From Pezicula radicicola (lineage: Eukaryota > Ascomycota > Leotiomycetes > Helotiales > Dermateaceae), in the NCBI GenBank assembly GCA_003008705.1, contig PDUO01000002.1:1258898-1322897 (forward strand): a DNA stretch of 64,000 nt, read 5' to 3'. Below, piece by piece: positions 1 to 11,785 of this stretch. Made by a program: the position numbers and the translations under genes. The notes beneath the pieces are model-generated. The model made no database searches. It was not told the DNA's origin and saw only the letters and a list, made by a program, of their open reading frames with translations. The first letter of the stretch is position 1, and each line of letters begins with the position of its first letter.

Positions 1-435
1 TTGTAATCTAAAGTTTTTTTTTAATGTACTCCCCTCCCTTTACAAAGCTTTCATCCACCAAACACGAATTTCAAACGTCCTGCACCAAGTCACAAGAATT
101 GTAAAAAGAATGGATGAAGACGAAATTGATCGTTTCTATTTTTCGGTTCCTATATACAAAGGGTAGATATAGTATGAGGTATGACATATCCCATGCCCCA
201 CGCCAAATGCTATGCTATGCAAACGAGAGTCAAAATTCGACCTCCAAAAAAAAAGGACATGACAGTCCATGGTAGATGGTTCCCTCCAAAACGCCCGCCT
301 GCCCCACGCCTAAATGCATAAAATCTAGCCCCAGGCTGATATACCCCTCTAAAAATTGCTACGCTCATTATCTATAACAATAAATAACATGCAAGAAATC
401 ATATACACATATATTCATTTTCGCCCTTGGTTGCT
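1..435. other. Flank downstream of the aspartic protease gene, no gene seen
   Basis: AT-rich sequence past the stop codon of the minus-strand protease. It would hold that gene's 3' untranslated region. I see no open frame of note and no repeat. Confidence 0.5.
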
Positions 436-1938
436 TTACATTGCAGCATACACCATTCCAGCAGCTGCAATTCCAGCAATGGCTCCAATTGGCGCCGGTT
501 TGGCTGGCGCGCTACTCTTGCCTGTGCTGCTGGCCCCTAAGCCAAGGGTTGCTGTCCCAGAAAGACCACTACCGGAACCTGTGCCAGCTGAAGCAGTTGC
601 TGCATTCGCAACAGCAGTTGCATCTGGCACAGAAGTAGTGCCACTGGTGATCTCAACCACGTTCGTAGCTGTGGTGTTGAAGTTGGTCTGGGCGATGGAG
701 ATCTCATTGTTTGCAAGATCGTACACTAAGTAAGCCGATCGAATGAAGGTGTCACCAAGAACGGAGGTTGAAGAGCCAGCTGGTGCGATACCAAAGAGGC
801 ACGCTGCAGTTCCATCGGTGAAAGTGAGTTGCTTTCCAGATGATGTGGTAACCTCGAGGACTAACTCATCCATGGTGACAGAGATGGTAGGCGAAGTGAA
901 AGTGAAGTCGAGCGAGGTGGTGTTTGTCTTCAATGAGCATGGTACGTAGGCGGCGCCTTCAGAGGAGTCGTACTCCGCATTTACTTGTTCGAAGATAGCT
1001 TCGGCCATCGAGTCAGGCAAGTAGGTCAAAGAACTACCCGAATCGAGAAGAACAGCCAAAGCCTGGTTATTTGCAATGACAGTGCTACCCAGACTTAACC
1101 CGGTCAGAGTAATGAGGAACTCGTAGTAGTTTCCATCTTCCTTTTGAACAGGAAGGGTCTCCAAAGAACCGGTATATTGCGCCGTATCGACACCGCCGAA
1201 CAGGATGCTACCAGTACTAGCGTCGAGATCGTTTAGCCATAAACTGTAGGCATTTGATTGTATCAGACCGTCAGTCACCATTTGCGCTGGCAAGTTGTCG
1301 TATGCTGCCTTTCCAGCTCTTCCAACCTGAACTTCATTGATCTGATAACCAATACCCAAAATGCCTTCATACGATGAACTCGTGTATCCAATTCCGAATT
1401 GCAGTTCGTCCAGTGTCGTCGATCCGATGGTGAAAGTATCCGTCACATAGTCTCCAGCCGCTCCCGAACCATCAACATAAGAGATATTAAAGTCACTCGC
1501 GACATAGGCGTAAGTAGACGAGGAGTTGGCGGAATATGTTCCTGCGAATGCACACGGGCTTCCCTTTGCTTTACATGCTGACGATGTTGGTGTGTTGACC
1601 CATAAATCTGAGCTTCCTGTGTCGAGATGTAACCGGAGACTTTGAGCTGGAGTACCTAATGAGCCGTTCACGAAATATAATGTTTCCTAGTTCTCGTTAG
1701 CAATTGGAACGGTGTATAAACGATATCCAATTCATCCTACCTCATTGTCTAATGATGCTGTAACTGTTGTCGATCTGCGCCGTATTTTATCTCTCCGTAT
1801 TGGATCTGTGACACTCTTTCTTTGCATAGGAAATCCTACTACCCGCGCTGGTCCATCCGTCCTCTTGTTTAATTGTATTGCCTCCGTGCAAAATGAAAAT
1901 AAGCCAGCCGCGAGGGCGAGTGTTGTGACGCCCTTCAT
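436..1938 (-). CDS. GPI-anchored aspartic protease (yapsin/candidapepsin-like)
   Basis: Pepsin-family (A1) endopeptidase expected at the plasma membrane or cell wall. The model has two exons, 1938-1741 and 1686-436, joined over a 54-nt intron (donor GTAGGA, acceptor CTAG), giving about 482 aa. The N-terminus (MKGVTTLALAAGLFSFCTEA) is a signal peptide, followed by a basic propeptide with LNKR and RRR sites suited to kexin-type processing. Both catalytic motifs are present: DTGS at about D88 and DSGS at about D281. A flap-like Tyr-Val-Asp-Gly lies near residue 136. The C-terminus is a Ser/Thr/Gly-rich stretch ending in a short hydrophobic tail, as expected for GPI attachment. Length fits fungal yapsins and OpsB-like proteases. 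The start is set by the signal peptide in exon 1. The exact substrate cannot be told from sequence. Confidence 0.9.
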
Positions 1939-4827
1939 GATTAAATATTCAGTTGATTTTCAAGAGAAGGTTGTGAGGATCCCGTCGGTAATATCCAGAT
2001 TGTTGCCCTTTGTAAATCCTGGTTACGTGGATAATAGTTCCCTTGCTCCAGTCCCTCTCACGCTTGCTCGGCCTATTCAGAAACCTTCTAATATGACCCA
2101 AGAAATAGTCGGTGGCGAATGTGTGTAAACCCAAAAAGAAAGTGACGATGATGGAGAAAAGAGGTAGATCAACTAGCTATGCTCTTGCAATCGTATATAA
2201 GTATGGTGGGTAAGTATGACAGCCTAAAAGGAAAGAGCCGGTGTGCGTGTTCGTGGCTCTGGCGAAGGATTCTATGCCGCAGTCTAGAGTCAAGCACACA
2301 GCGTTGGTGCTATTGTTGTTGAAAGTCTGTAAGGCTGATCGAAGGGGAGCGAGGGGGGTATAGTATAGTGCAGCAGAAGCGAGGCAGTGTGGCTCTGTAC
2401 TCGCGGCCGCCAATTTTACAACGGAGAATGTGAACTAGGGGAAGAAGATGAAGCCACAAGTGATTAATGCCAAGGAGACCAAAGGTACAATATTGTATGG
2501 AAAGGAAAGGATGGAGCCCCCAAGACTCCTTTGCAGACAGTTGAGGTTCGGTACAGAACATCCACTTGGGAGTTCTGGAGGCATATTTGAACGTCTTGGC
2601 TCGCCCAGGGTGCTGAATGCGGGCTCGCAGGGAGTGACGCGGCCTCTGAGACGACATGCGCAAGACCCAATGAAAAGACGAGGAAAATGGGAAAGGGTTG
2701 AGAACGGCCACCCACATGCCTCTCCTCTGCTGGGCATGTCTTGGAGAGTGGAGAGCGTGTTACGCAGTCGCGGGCTCTTCGATGTTCCAATGTACTCTGC
2801 AGGGCGAGGATCATCTCGCCAGGCTCGCCTGGCTCGCCTATAGCTCTATTAAAAGACCGATTCGTCGCTGAAAGTTTGCTTTCCTTTCTTGGGGTGGCGC
2901 TCAGGCACGGGCGAGACGGTACAGGCCCTGAATGGACTTGGGTGTGCAGCAGCCGAAGGACTATGAAACAGCCTCCCAAACCAAGAAGAGTCCGCACTCC
3001 AAACGTCTGGCAGACCGAGGCCTTCCGGTCACCACCCATTTGGTACCATTGGATCCGCCGGAAGGAAGCGGCGACGGGTATTGCAATAGGATGAGCCAAA
3101 AGCCGTTACAGTACAAAGAGACGCGCCTGCCCGCCCATTATTCTTGGACCTCAAGAGACGCACGACGCGTCAAACAGACACCAGTTGCAGCTCAGCCACG
3201 CCCTCGATCGCGTAAGTATAGCGATGCGGCTTTTGAGGGCTTTTTCTGTGTTGTTGGCCACCAGTGTCACCGACAGGTTGTACATCATTGCCGACACATT
3301 TATTGCCGTACAAAAGTTACAGTTCGTACGTACTGTAGGAGTGTGTTGACGTTGGTTGTGTGGTACAGAACAGCAGTACGGAGTGGAGTAGTAAAGTTGT
3401 GCTTCTTGGGGACCAAGGCTGAGTGAGGGTGAGAGTTGTCAGGTTGGTGGCTGAGGCGAGACGAAAAGCCTTTAGCGGTCAGCGGACTCTCGCTTCTCTG
3501 CAAACAACGACAGGCCTTGCCTCTCACCTTTCCGAATTTGCAGTCTTATTCATTATTACTGCCGTAGCTAACTACCGGTATCTACTTTTCTCGTCTTCAT
3601 CTACATATTCAAAAATACATCTTTGACGTGAAACATTTGCCATGCCGTTTCTCTCTGCCCTTGGCAAGTTGGGCCCACACACATGCTCACACGATTCCAA
3701 GCAAATTGGCTGTGCAAAGTAGAGCAAAGCAGGGCAAAGCGCTTGAAGGTCACGAACGCATGGCCCAAGAGATTAGGGCCAAATCATGAGGATCTGTCGT
3801 CAGCCATGAGCATCGGCATTTATTGGCAGACGTCGCACTGTTTCCATTCAGGTTGGCATTAGTTGTTATTTTTATGTATTTCGTCTGAAATTCTGAGACG
3901 AACTCTGAGATGGCGATTGTTCTTGCGACGAACCTCTGCTACGCTTCAGTTCGTATGGCAATATACAATAAACAGTAGCGAACGCCTTCTCGAACTGGTC
4001 TCAGTTATATTATTACATCGACAAGCCTTTGTTCAGTTCATCTGAAGGCTTAGAACTTTACCGAAATGCGGTGTTAGTTGCATCCCACGCGTCCGGGTCC
4101 ACATTTATATTATCATTAGACATCGAGGATGTACAAAATAGATGTACAGCAAGTAGGTACCTAGTGACTACTTCCTCCAAGAGAAGTTCTCAGACGGTAA
4201 TAGTATCGCTCACCAGAAGAAGTGCTTTCGTCATTGTCATCACTTATCCATATGGATTAAATCCTGTGGTTGCCAAGGGACTGCGCAACTCAGCCATACG
4301 CCATCTTGTCATCTACAATATAGAGATCAATACCAATGATGCTAGTCTTATAAGTCTTTTAAAGTCATATGTTTCTCTAACCACATGAATCTGAATCAGC
4401 ACCAGCCCGTAACAATCAACTCATCATCAATGCCATTCTATGAGCCGGAGGCTGTTATCACTGTATTTCACGCTTTTTATTTTTAACTTCCAATTAGCAC
4501 CTCTTGATACCCAGCGATTCTACTGGCCTGTATCTTCTCTGCCAACAAGTAAAGCTTTTAATGCGACACAAGAAGAATAAAATGGGGGCGAATATTAAGT
4601 TAGACTCCAGCATTGATGATGGACATCTGAATCATGAGTCCGTCCTCGACCCAGAGTTCAATTGCTCGTGGCTAGCCATGGTGAATATTGCATTCCTAAT
4701 GACTTAGAAGCTAGGCAGGCCCGTTTCTCTAACTCACCGTTTCAGTCGACTACTGTACTGGAGTGGAACCTAGCATAGCACAAATTTCATTAGTCCCAGG
4801 AGAAGATATAGCAGTCATTTTATCTAC
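1939..4827. other. Gene-poor intergenic stretch left of the Tc1-like element
   Basis: Nearly 2.9 kb without a frame I can assign. Several open frames between 2.4 and 3.4 kb overlap each other on both strands, show no family motifs and have low-complexity composition. The first few hundred bases would be the promoter of the minus-strand aspartic protease. A short CTCGCC-rich repeat lies near 2813-2837. Nothing else recognisable. Confidence 0.4.
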
Positions 4828-4829
4828 TA

Positions 4830-4856
4830 AAATTACGTGCCATTGATCTTTGTGCA
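4830..4856 (+). repeat. Left terminal inverted repeat of the Tc1-like element
   Basis: Begins AAATTACGTGCC directly after TA. It matches the reverse complement of 6199-6225 at 25 of 27 positions. Confidence 0.9.
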
Positions 4857-4984
4857 TACCCCAGAACACAGACCACCCCACCATAATTCGATTTATCTAC
4901 CTAATCTTCCCAACCTATTTAAAAACCCAATAAAATAGATAAAAATCTAATAATACATTCATTTGAAAGCCCTAAAATAGAGCT

Positions 4985-6136
4985 TTAATACTTGGTATAC
5001 CAGCCTTTTGCCTTGTGTAGAGCACGTACTCTATTTGGTACAGAAAGGATAAGCCTATCAATAAGCTCTTGTGGAACCGCCTCCCAGGCCTCTTTGATCC
5101 AACCCTTTAAAACTTCCACATCCTCCCTATTATTCTTAAGTAAATGGATGTCTGGATGTTGCCTATGTAAAATAGACTTCATGGCCCGCCAGACATGTTC
5201 AATTGGGTTCATATCTGGGCTGTGCGCAGGCTAGTCAATAACCCAGATTCCATGCTCCTCGAACTACCTCTGTGCCTTCCCTGATGTATGTATTTTCGCA
5301 TTGTCTTGTTGATAAAATCGACCTAGCTGATATATAGGAAGAAGTGCCTCTTCAAGAGCCTGTAGGTAACTCCAGGTTGTATATCCATTGCCTTTAGAGT
5401 CTGAATCTCTAGTCATAATGACTAGGTCTGATCTCCCACCTAACTATATTGCCCCCCATACTATTATAGTAATATCTGGCTTCCCATGATTCGTAATATT
5501 AACCATTCGTCGCTCGTATCGTTCGTTCGAGAATCGCCATACCCAGCCAGTAGGATTCGAGGTGTCTGAGGCTACAGAGCACTCGTCGGAGTAGTAGCCC
5601 TAGGTGGGGTATTAGCCTTGAAAATAACCTTATTTTGATGTATATACCTGAGTCAACTCCACTTCCCTCCCTTACCATTCTCGATAATATCGAGTTCTCT
5701 GTAATATAGCCCTCCTATCTAAGAATATCCTTTTCAAAGATCTCCAATGTTTAAGCCTTGTAGAGTGCAGAATACGTCGAAGTGTAGTTTTCGATACCTT
5801 TTTACCTAGTCGAGTTTGACACCATTCTATAAGACTACCCCAGGGAAGGGTAGGCTCCTTTCGAACTAGTCTGAATAGAGATCGCCTTTCTCTTCGATTT
5901 AATATAGGTGTCGGGCTAGGATGAGGTTGATTTCGTACAGTATTCGTCTCTTTATATCGCTTTATTGTATTTCNTACCGAATTTCGATGGTACTTAAATC
6001 GACGCGCCACATCACCTATTTTATCCCCACCCAAAACAGCTTGTATAATGCCAATTCGTTGGTCTTTAGTTAATTGGGATCGAGGCTTTCGATTGGNATT
6101 AAGCCTATCAGCAAAGGATTTNCGTGGGCTNGGCAT
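4985..6136 (-). pseudogene. Tc1/mariner transposase, broken by in-frame stops
   Basis: The span is 1152 nt, exactly 384 codons in one frame, so no net frameshift has occurred. The N-terminal part (about the first 150 codons) has a helix-turn-helix region with a Tc1-like pattern (LTKDQR.GIIQAVLGG). Downstream, the DDE catalytic residues can be read in order: Asp in YYSDE, Asp in QQDNAKIH and Glu in NPIEHVWRAMK. Seven in-frame stops interrupt the frame, all TAA or TAG and none TGA. The first is at 5672-5674 and the last lies just before PAHSPDMNPIEHVW. At several of them tryptophan (TGG) is the family residue, as in WVID-stop-PAHSP, so G-to-A change on the coding strand explains the damage. The N at 6122 and 6131 fall in third positions of Arg and Pro codons and do not alter the protein. 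Confidence 0.9.
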
Positions 6137-6198
6137 TGTGGTGTTGTATGAAGAGTGGTGGGAGGCACGAAAACGCGTCGCGTCTTATATGTGGGTCG

Positions 6199-6225
6199 TG
6201 CACAAAGAACAGTGGCACGTAATTT
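6199..6225 (-). repeat. Right terminal inverted repeat of the Tc1-like element
   Basis: Ends with GGCACGTAATTT followed by TA. Pairs with the left end at 4830-4856. Confidence 0.9.
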
Positions 6226-6227
6226 TA

Positions 6228-7029
6228 CTTTTAAATTTGTGTTGTACGGGTGAGTATCAAAAGTCAAGTCGGCAATTGCAAACCCGAGCACTTCTAGGAT
6301 TCGTCATCCCCCTCATCCCGAAATCTCACCTGTAACCAAGGGAAGATGTTCAAAATTAGACTGCCCTCCTTCTAATACTGTAGTCAGCGAGGTCATGGAT
6401 TACAATTCATGTGTTGGCTATCAGAGAATTTCGAAATTCTCCGCCACTATTAGCTAAGCTTATTGGCATTTGAGCATGCATAGTTAAGCTACCTTTTCAT
6501 TCGAGGGCGATCTTCACAAGCGCTCTCTTGCTATGCTCAAGCTCCTCTTCATTCCCTCTAGGTAGTTCAGCACAAATATCAGCACCGAATAAAACGTAGA
6601 AGTAGCAGGGGAGCCCCAACAATTACAATGCTATAGTGATCTTCTTCTTTCGCAACGAGAAGAGTAGCAGAACTCTACGTACGTCTGAGGATGTCCATTG
6701 CTAGTGCCTGCACAAGAGACGGGAAGATTGCAAGGGAAGATTGCAAGGGAAGAGACGGAAGAAAGGGATGAGGGTAGAGTCCCGTCTGCAAGATATTGTC
6801 ATCGTTTAAAGTAGCACGAAATGCAGCTTCCAAAACAGAAGCCAGCCATGTACATGTAAAAGCATAAGTATGGGAGGCCGACTTATTCTAACAGCGGCAA
6901 TAGGGTGTCGATTCATCAATATTTCATTTTTCCTATGGGTCGCACCGATTGTGATGGTAGCATGTTTTCTCCCCAACGCCTGGCTATGCTCCTGAAGATG
7001 CCCGTGTTTTACAAAATTCCCTCGATATT
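6228..7029. other. Intergenic, between the transposon and ORC2
   Basis: No gene seen. A small tandem repeat of the 13-mer GGGAAGATTGCAA occurs twice at 6721-6746, followed by a partial third copy. The right end would be the ORC2 3' untranslated region. Confidence 0.4.
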
Positions 7030-8995
7030 CTACACTATATCCTCTAAGATCGTTTCTAATTCTTCTTTGCGGAATGGCACTGATAACAATTCCGTCCCAA
7101 GAGCATCCTTTCGACTCTGGATCATTTGGTGATCGTGGAATCTGTCAAATATTAGCACATAGAGCCCTTTCTCCTCAAGGAAAAACTCACTCTTTCAGCA
7201 GTGTCCTAAAATTCATCTCGTTGCTGCAAATAAATTCCTCAACAGCTTTCTGATACAGAACTCTGTACTCTACTCCTGGCTCTGATCGTCCTAGATTACC
7301 TGCTCCCCGCTCATCATCATCATCATCATTGTCGCTGATTCCAGAACTCTCCTCCATAGCGATTAGTTGTTCTCCAATCAGAACTCGGAAGAGGTTCTTT
7401 GCATTCTCCGGCAAACTCTTCAACACAAAACTCACACCCTCTTTTCCACCAACTCTTCTGCCACTCCTGCCTAGAAGCTCGTGAACTTCATCTACTACAT
7501 CAACTTCTACCGTATACGGCTGAAACGTTGTGCAATCATGAAATATAAAATTGTATGTTGATCGAAGAGAAGTATCCCACAGTAGTGGGAAAGATGGATG
7601 ATCGGCGGATGCGATGAGGCTGATTTGAGGGTGAGAGCTTAGCCGAGAAAGTATTGTCTGTGTTGCAGGTCTTCTTAGTGGAGCTCTGTCGATGGAGTTT
7701 ATTATGACAGTGATATGTCGACTGCTGTCCTGGTTAAGCAGGACCATGATGTTCTCGAGCATTTCGGCAGGTTGGGAACCCAGCTTCTGACCAGGTTTAG
7801 AGATTGCACCTGCGACAGTATTCAAAACATCTCGAATGGTGAGGTTTGGTACATAGCCATTGACAATGACAATCTTGTTTCTTATGTTGTCCTCTTGGGT
7901 GTTGTGGACATGCTCAGCAAATCTGTTTAAGAGTAATCTTTTTGAGCCCCAGCCGAAGATGCATATATTGAAGTCTTGACTGAGTTCGAATTGCCACTGG
8001 TCAAATGATGCTGCGTGTGTATCCATTAGAAAGTCTATATCTTCTGCATGAGGTTCCTTGAAGTTGCGAATAAGACTGAAGTACTCCTCATGATCAAGCA
8101 ATGCCAACGATGAGAGATTGTTATTAGAGGTCTGTGTTCTACCTCGGTTTTGTGCAAAATATAATTCATGTGGTGGGAGGTTCAATAGAAGTGGTGAAGG
8201 CTCCCGTTTTGCTCGTCCACGTTTCTTCGAAGGAGTTACAGGCATCTCAGAACCTTCGCCTTGATCTCCTTCAACGTGGTCGTCTGCATCCGAACCATAG
8301 ATATGCTCAAGGATATCTTGCTCATCTTCATCATTGTCACTAGTGCTTCCTAAAATCGTCCGTTCAATCAGCGTTTTAGCGGTTTTACGTCTGGCTGATC
8401 GATCTGCATTGCGTGGGATTTTCGGAGTGCCATTCATTTGACCGGTACCATTATGGACGGGAGTAGAAAACAACTTTTTGCCTTGAAATGATTTTAAAGG
8501 AGTTGCCAGGTCACTTTTGGATTTGCTAGCGATCACCGTTTCGCCCGATGTTCTTTTGGTAGGCGTATCGACCGCTGCATCCAAGATATTATCTGCTTTA
8601 GACAGTGTACCTGCTAATTCGGGACCTCGCTGTCGACTGTCCTCGTGGAGCTGTGGCCTTGCTTTCTCGACCGAACTCGTCCTAGCCTTGCTTACTTTCA
8701 CGCCTTCAGATTCCCATTGTAGTCTGGCAAGTTCGCGGCTTATCTTTGGCCGCGGAGTCGTTGAAGAACGGGGTTCTCTAGGTTGCTCCTTGTCTCCGCT
8801 CTCTACTAAATTAGATGCCTTAGCCCTACTTCCTGGTTGGGCGATTCTTTTCTTCGAAGGCGTACCGGCCAACGAGTCTTCCATCTCGACTTCCTGTGAA
8901 TCCGAGGGTGATTCGTGCACTGGTTGGACTCCATTGAATATTCCACTCGACTCTTCTTCGTCAACATCCTCCTCCGTTTGCTTCTTACGTTTCAT
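7030..8995 (-). CDS. ORC2: Origin recognition complex subunit 2
   Basis: Subunit of the six-protein complex that marks replication origins and loads the MCM helicase. Two coding exons, 8995-7191 and 7141-7030, are joined over a 49-nt intron (GTGAGT...ACAG), giving 638 aa. The short last exon supplies a conserved-looking C-terminus (FHDHQMIQSRKDALG... to EDIV) that would be missed if the frame were read into the intron. The first half is acidic, Ser-rich and low-complexity, as in other Orc2 proteins. The second half carries the Orc2 domain with the degenerate AAA+ pattern FGWGSKRLLL and the IVIVNGYVPNLTIRDVL segment. The start is placed at MKRKKQTEED because a 59-nt intron with good borders (9006-9064) lies just upstream, and its removal puts the upstream ATG out of frame. 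The gene is divergent from the CUT12-like gene. Confidence 0.93.
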
Positions 8996-9410
8996 ATTGA
9001 GAAAACTGTTGTTGAATATTAGTATCGCGTAATACCAATTGAGCTTCGTATGCAGGGAGCGTACCTTGATCATGGTCCTGCGACAACAATTCTCAAGCAT
9101 CCAAGTTTCCAGACCTCTCCCTCACGGACTACGCGCCTCGGAGGACGCGATGCTAAATCCACTATTGGAGACGCACGTGATAAGCGGGCGGCGGACAATT
9201 ATTCCGTTATTTTGTTCTGAAGCAAAAATGCGCTTTGTGGGCGCAACTTCCCTGCACGCGCCTGAGCGCCTGACAGTAAGTAAACAAAAAGTCTGGGGAT
9301 GAACTTTCCACAACGTCAATAATTGAGAGAAGCCGCGTCGCATTGCTCATATGCTACTGGAATTATATGACACGTCTATGCTTTATCGTATTGGAATATT
9401 CGCATAAAGG
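8996..9410. promoter_or_regulatory. Shared promoter region of ORC2 and the CUT12-like gene, with an ORC2 5' UTR intron
   Basis: A 415-bp interval separates the start codons of two divergent cell-division genes. The ORC2 side carries a probable 5' untranslated intron at 9006-9064 (minus strand: donor GTACGC, branch-like TACTAAT, acceptor ACAG). I do not see an unambiguous MluI-type (ACGCGT) cell-cycle box. Confidence 0.6.
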
Positions 9411-11785
9411 ATGCTCAATTGGTGGCTGGGCAAGCCTACGGATGGCATAAGTCGCGTTGGGGAAGGTAAGTGCGTCTCTTTCTGATAAAAGTATACACAC
9501 TGATGAAAACAGACGAACAAGAACCTCCAGAAACTCCCGCGCCAGTTTTTGCTGCTCGCGCTTTGAAGACTGCGATATTTGGAACGCCAGCTCCCCCAGA
9601 TGACACAGTATATGAAAACGAGAAGGAAGTAGAGGAGGAAGGAGATGGGACTGGAGACGCAGCCATAGAAGACATTATGGATCCAACAACGCGGAATGAG
9701 TCGCCAACAAAGCCACCAGGTATATTGTTGACTCCAGGAACTGGAACAACGCGTCGAAAGACCGTATCTTTTGGGAACGAAGTGTTGGACAATGAGGGAA
9801 AGAACGGTATGGGAAGAAGCGGAATTCCTAACAATTGCCCTGGAAAATTTCCTAGCCCATGGTCAGCCAAAGGGGAATCAAAATCAGCAAAAAAAACCGC
9901 ACTTACTAGAACACTGGAAAGTGCTAGGGAGGGGAAGTCTGGAAAAGTGGGCTTAGGAATGAGTGGTCTTCGGAATGAAGTGGTCAACTCGGAGGATGAC
10001 GAAGATGGTGCCAGGCCAAAAGAACCCAAGCGCAACAAGGGACTCTCTCAGAAGGGTGACCAGGACTTACTGAAGCAGTCGATTACTAGGGACGATTTTG
10101 ATGGAGACATGACACTAGATTTGAACGAGCCTCATTCTCAGTCAGGCAAATACTGGAAATCAAACTACGACCAATACCATGAAGAAGCAAAGGCTGAAAT
10201 GAAGAAGCTCTTGAAATACAAACAGTTGGCAAAATCCTACGCGAAGAAGAAGGATGCAGAGGCCATTGACCTCGGACAAAAACTCAAGGAAGAGAGGCGC
10301 AAAGTTATCAGCATGGAAGAGAAGATATCTGAGCTAGGGGCACTTATCGCAACAAATGGCATGACGGGATCGGAAGATGATTCCCCTGAACTTATCAAAG
10401 AGCTTGCTAGGCAGACAGCCTTGACTCTACAATACAAGACGCTTGTGGATGAATTCCAAGATGCCTACCAGGAAAACCAAGGACACGCAGATGACGGCAT
10501 GACAGAAAAGCGTTATGCCACGGCACGAAATGAGCGCGCACTACTGGAGATACAGAAGGAACTTAACAGGGCACGGGAAAAACTGCGAGAGATGGAAGAT
10601 CTTCGAAACGAAATGCATAGTTTGCGATTAAGTCTGTCTGCAGCAGAGAGGAAGAACTCTAGGCTCCAAGATGAGAACGCCAAGCTATCACAAGATCTGA
10701 AACGTGCAAACTTGCAAGTTGAACGGGAAGAGAAACGAAGACAGTCCATGGAGGAGCAACGCGAGAGGAGAGATGGCGCATTCCAGGCACTCCAGGATGA
10801 CTATGATAACTTGAAGGAATTAAACAAAAAGGCTCGTCAAGACGACCAGGAGCTGCTGAAAAAACGTCAGGAGCAGGTAAAAGAGCTGAAGAAAATGGTA
10901 TTGGCATCGCAGCAAGAAGTTCGAACATGTAAGCAGACCATTGAGCAGTACAAGGCAGCCGAAGATGCCCAAGTTGCTGAGAGGAAATTTTTTGAACCCA
11001 GCCCGGACAAGGAAGTTCGCTCAAAATCCAGAGCCGGTGAGACAAAGCAGGATCCAGCTACGAGGACGATAACCAAAAGAGAAGAGCCTCGCCCTCGTGA
11101 GAGTGCTATACCGGTCTTGGCTGCGTCAGCTTTGAAGAATGCGTCCGATACAAGAACTACACAGCCTAATACGCCTATCGAATTACCTCGTCCACGATCT
11201 TCTCATGCTGCACTATCAGAGGTCGTCAATAGCGCAAGCCCTGATGTTTCGCCTGTTAAGAAGCCAGGAACCCCAGGCCTAACACCATTTGCTAATCGGT
11301 TCTCAAATATGACACTAGAATCTCCTTTAATGGAACTTCCTTCGCCAGAACCATCTCTCCTGGCCCATTCGACAAACAAAGCGTTCGATGAGAAAGTCCG
11401 CCCCAGTCCGCGGCCTTCGATGTTCAATATTCCTTCCAGCCCTCCAAAAACAATGGTTCCGCGACCGCGACCTGCCAGTGGGCTATCAAGGACCAACGGA
11501 CTTTCAAGACAGAAATCAACTTCTGATCTTCGTCACAAGTCGATCAGCGAAATGTCGGAAAAGGCAACCGAGCTGTCTCGACAGAAATTATTGTCGAACT
11601 TGGATGGAAGACAACAAACAAACATGGGGTCAAGCCGAATTTCTAGCAGTGATGGTTCACGCGTTAGGAATACACTCCCTCCTGAGAGAGCCGCTGCGGC
11701 CAGGGCCAGATTAGAGCAGAGAATGATTGAGAAGAAGGCCAAAAGGGCTAAGGAAATGGACCTGGATAAAGAGAACATCCGATAA
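9411..11785 (+). CDS. cut12: Spindle pole body protein, Cut12 family
   Basis: Coiled-coil protein of the fungal spindle pole body; in fission yeast Cut12 links mitotic kinase activation to spindle formation. Exons 9411-9465 and 9513-11785 (47-nt intron, GTAAGT...ACAG) give 775 aa. The first exon encodes MLNWWLGKPTDGISRVGE and joins to the family-typical EPPETPAPVFAARALKTAIFGTP. A KTVSF motif near residue 100 fits the RVxF docking site for protein phosphatase 1, which is known for Cut12. The middle (about residues 220-510) is a long charged coiled coil. The rest is Ser/Pro-rich and basic, ending DLDKENIR. Without exon 1 the frame would start inside the intron, so the first ATG here is preferred. 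Confidence 0.87.

Larger units (their letters stand above)
4828..6227 (-). mobile_element. Tc1/mariner-family DNA transposon, full length but inactivated
   Basis: The element body is 4830-6225 (1396 bp), flanked by TA at 4828-4829 and 6226-6227, the target duplication typical of Tc1/mariner insertions. The ends are inverted repeats of at least 27 bp (4830-4856 and 6199-6225) with two mismatches. A transposase frame fills most of the interior on the minus strand, with the N-terminal DNA-binding domain at the right end. The size fits the 1.3-2 kb of fungal Tc1 relatives. The coding frame is broken only by nonsense codons. Four ambiguous bases (N) at 5974, 6097, 6122 and 6131 all fall inside this element, which suggests that reads from several copies were collapsed during assembly. 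Confidence 0.93.

Noticed and set aside
2448..3426. Several open frames of 100-210 codons on both strands between the protease and the transposon
   Set aside because: They overlap one another, have no family motif, no consistent splice sites and Arg/Ser-rich compositions typical of chance frames in GC-richer DNA.
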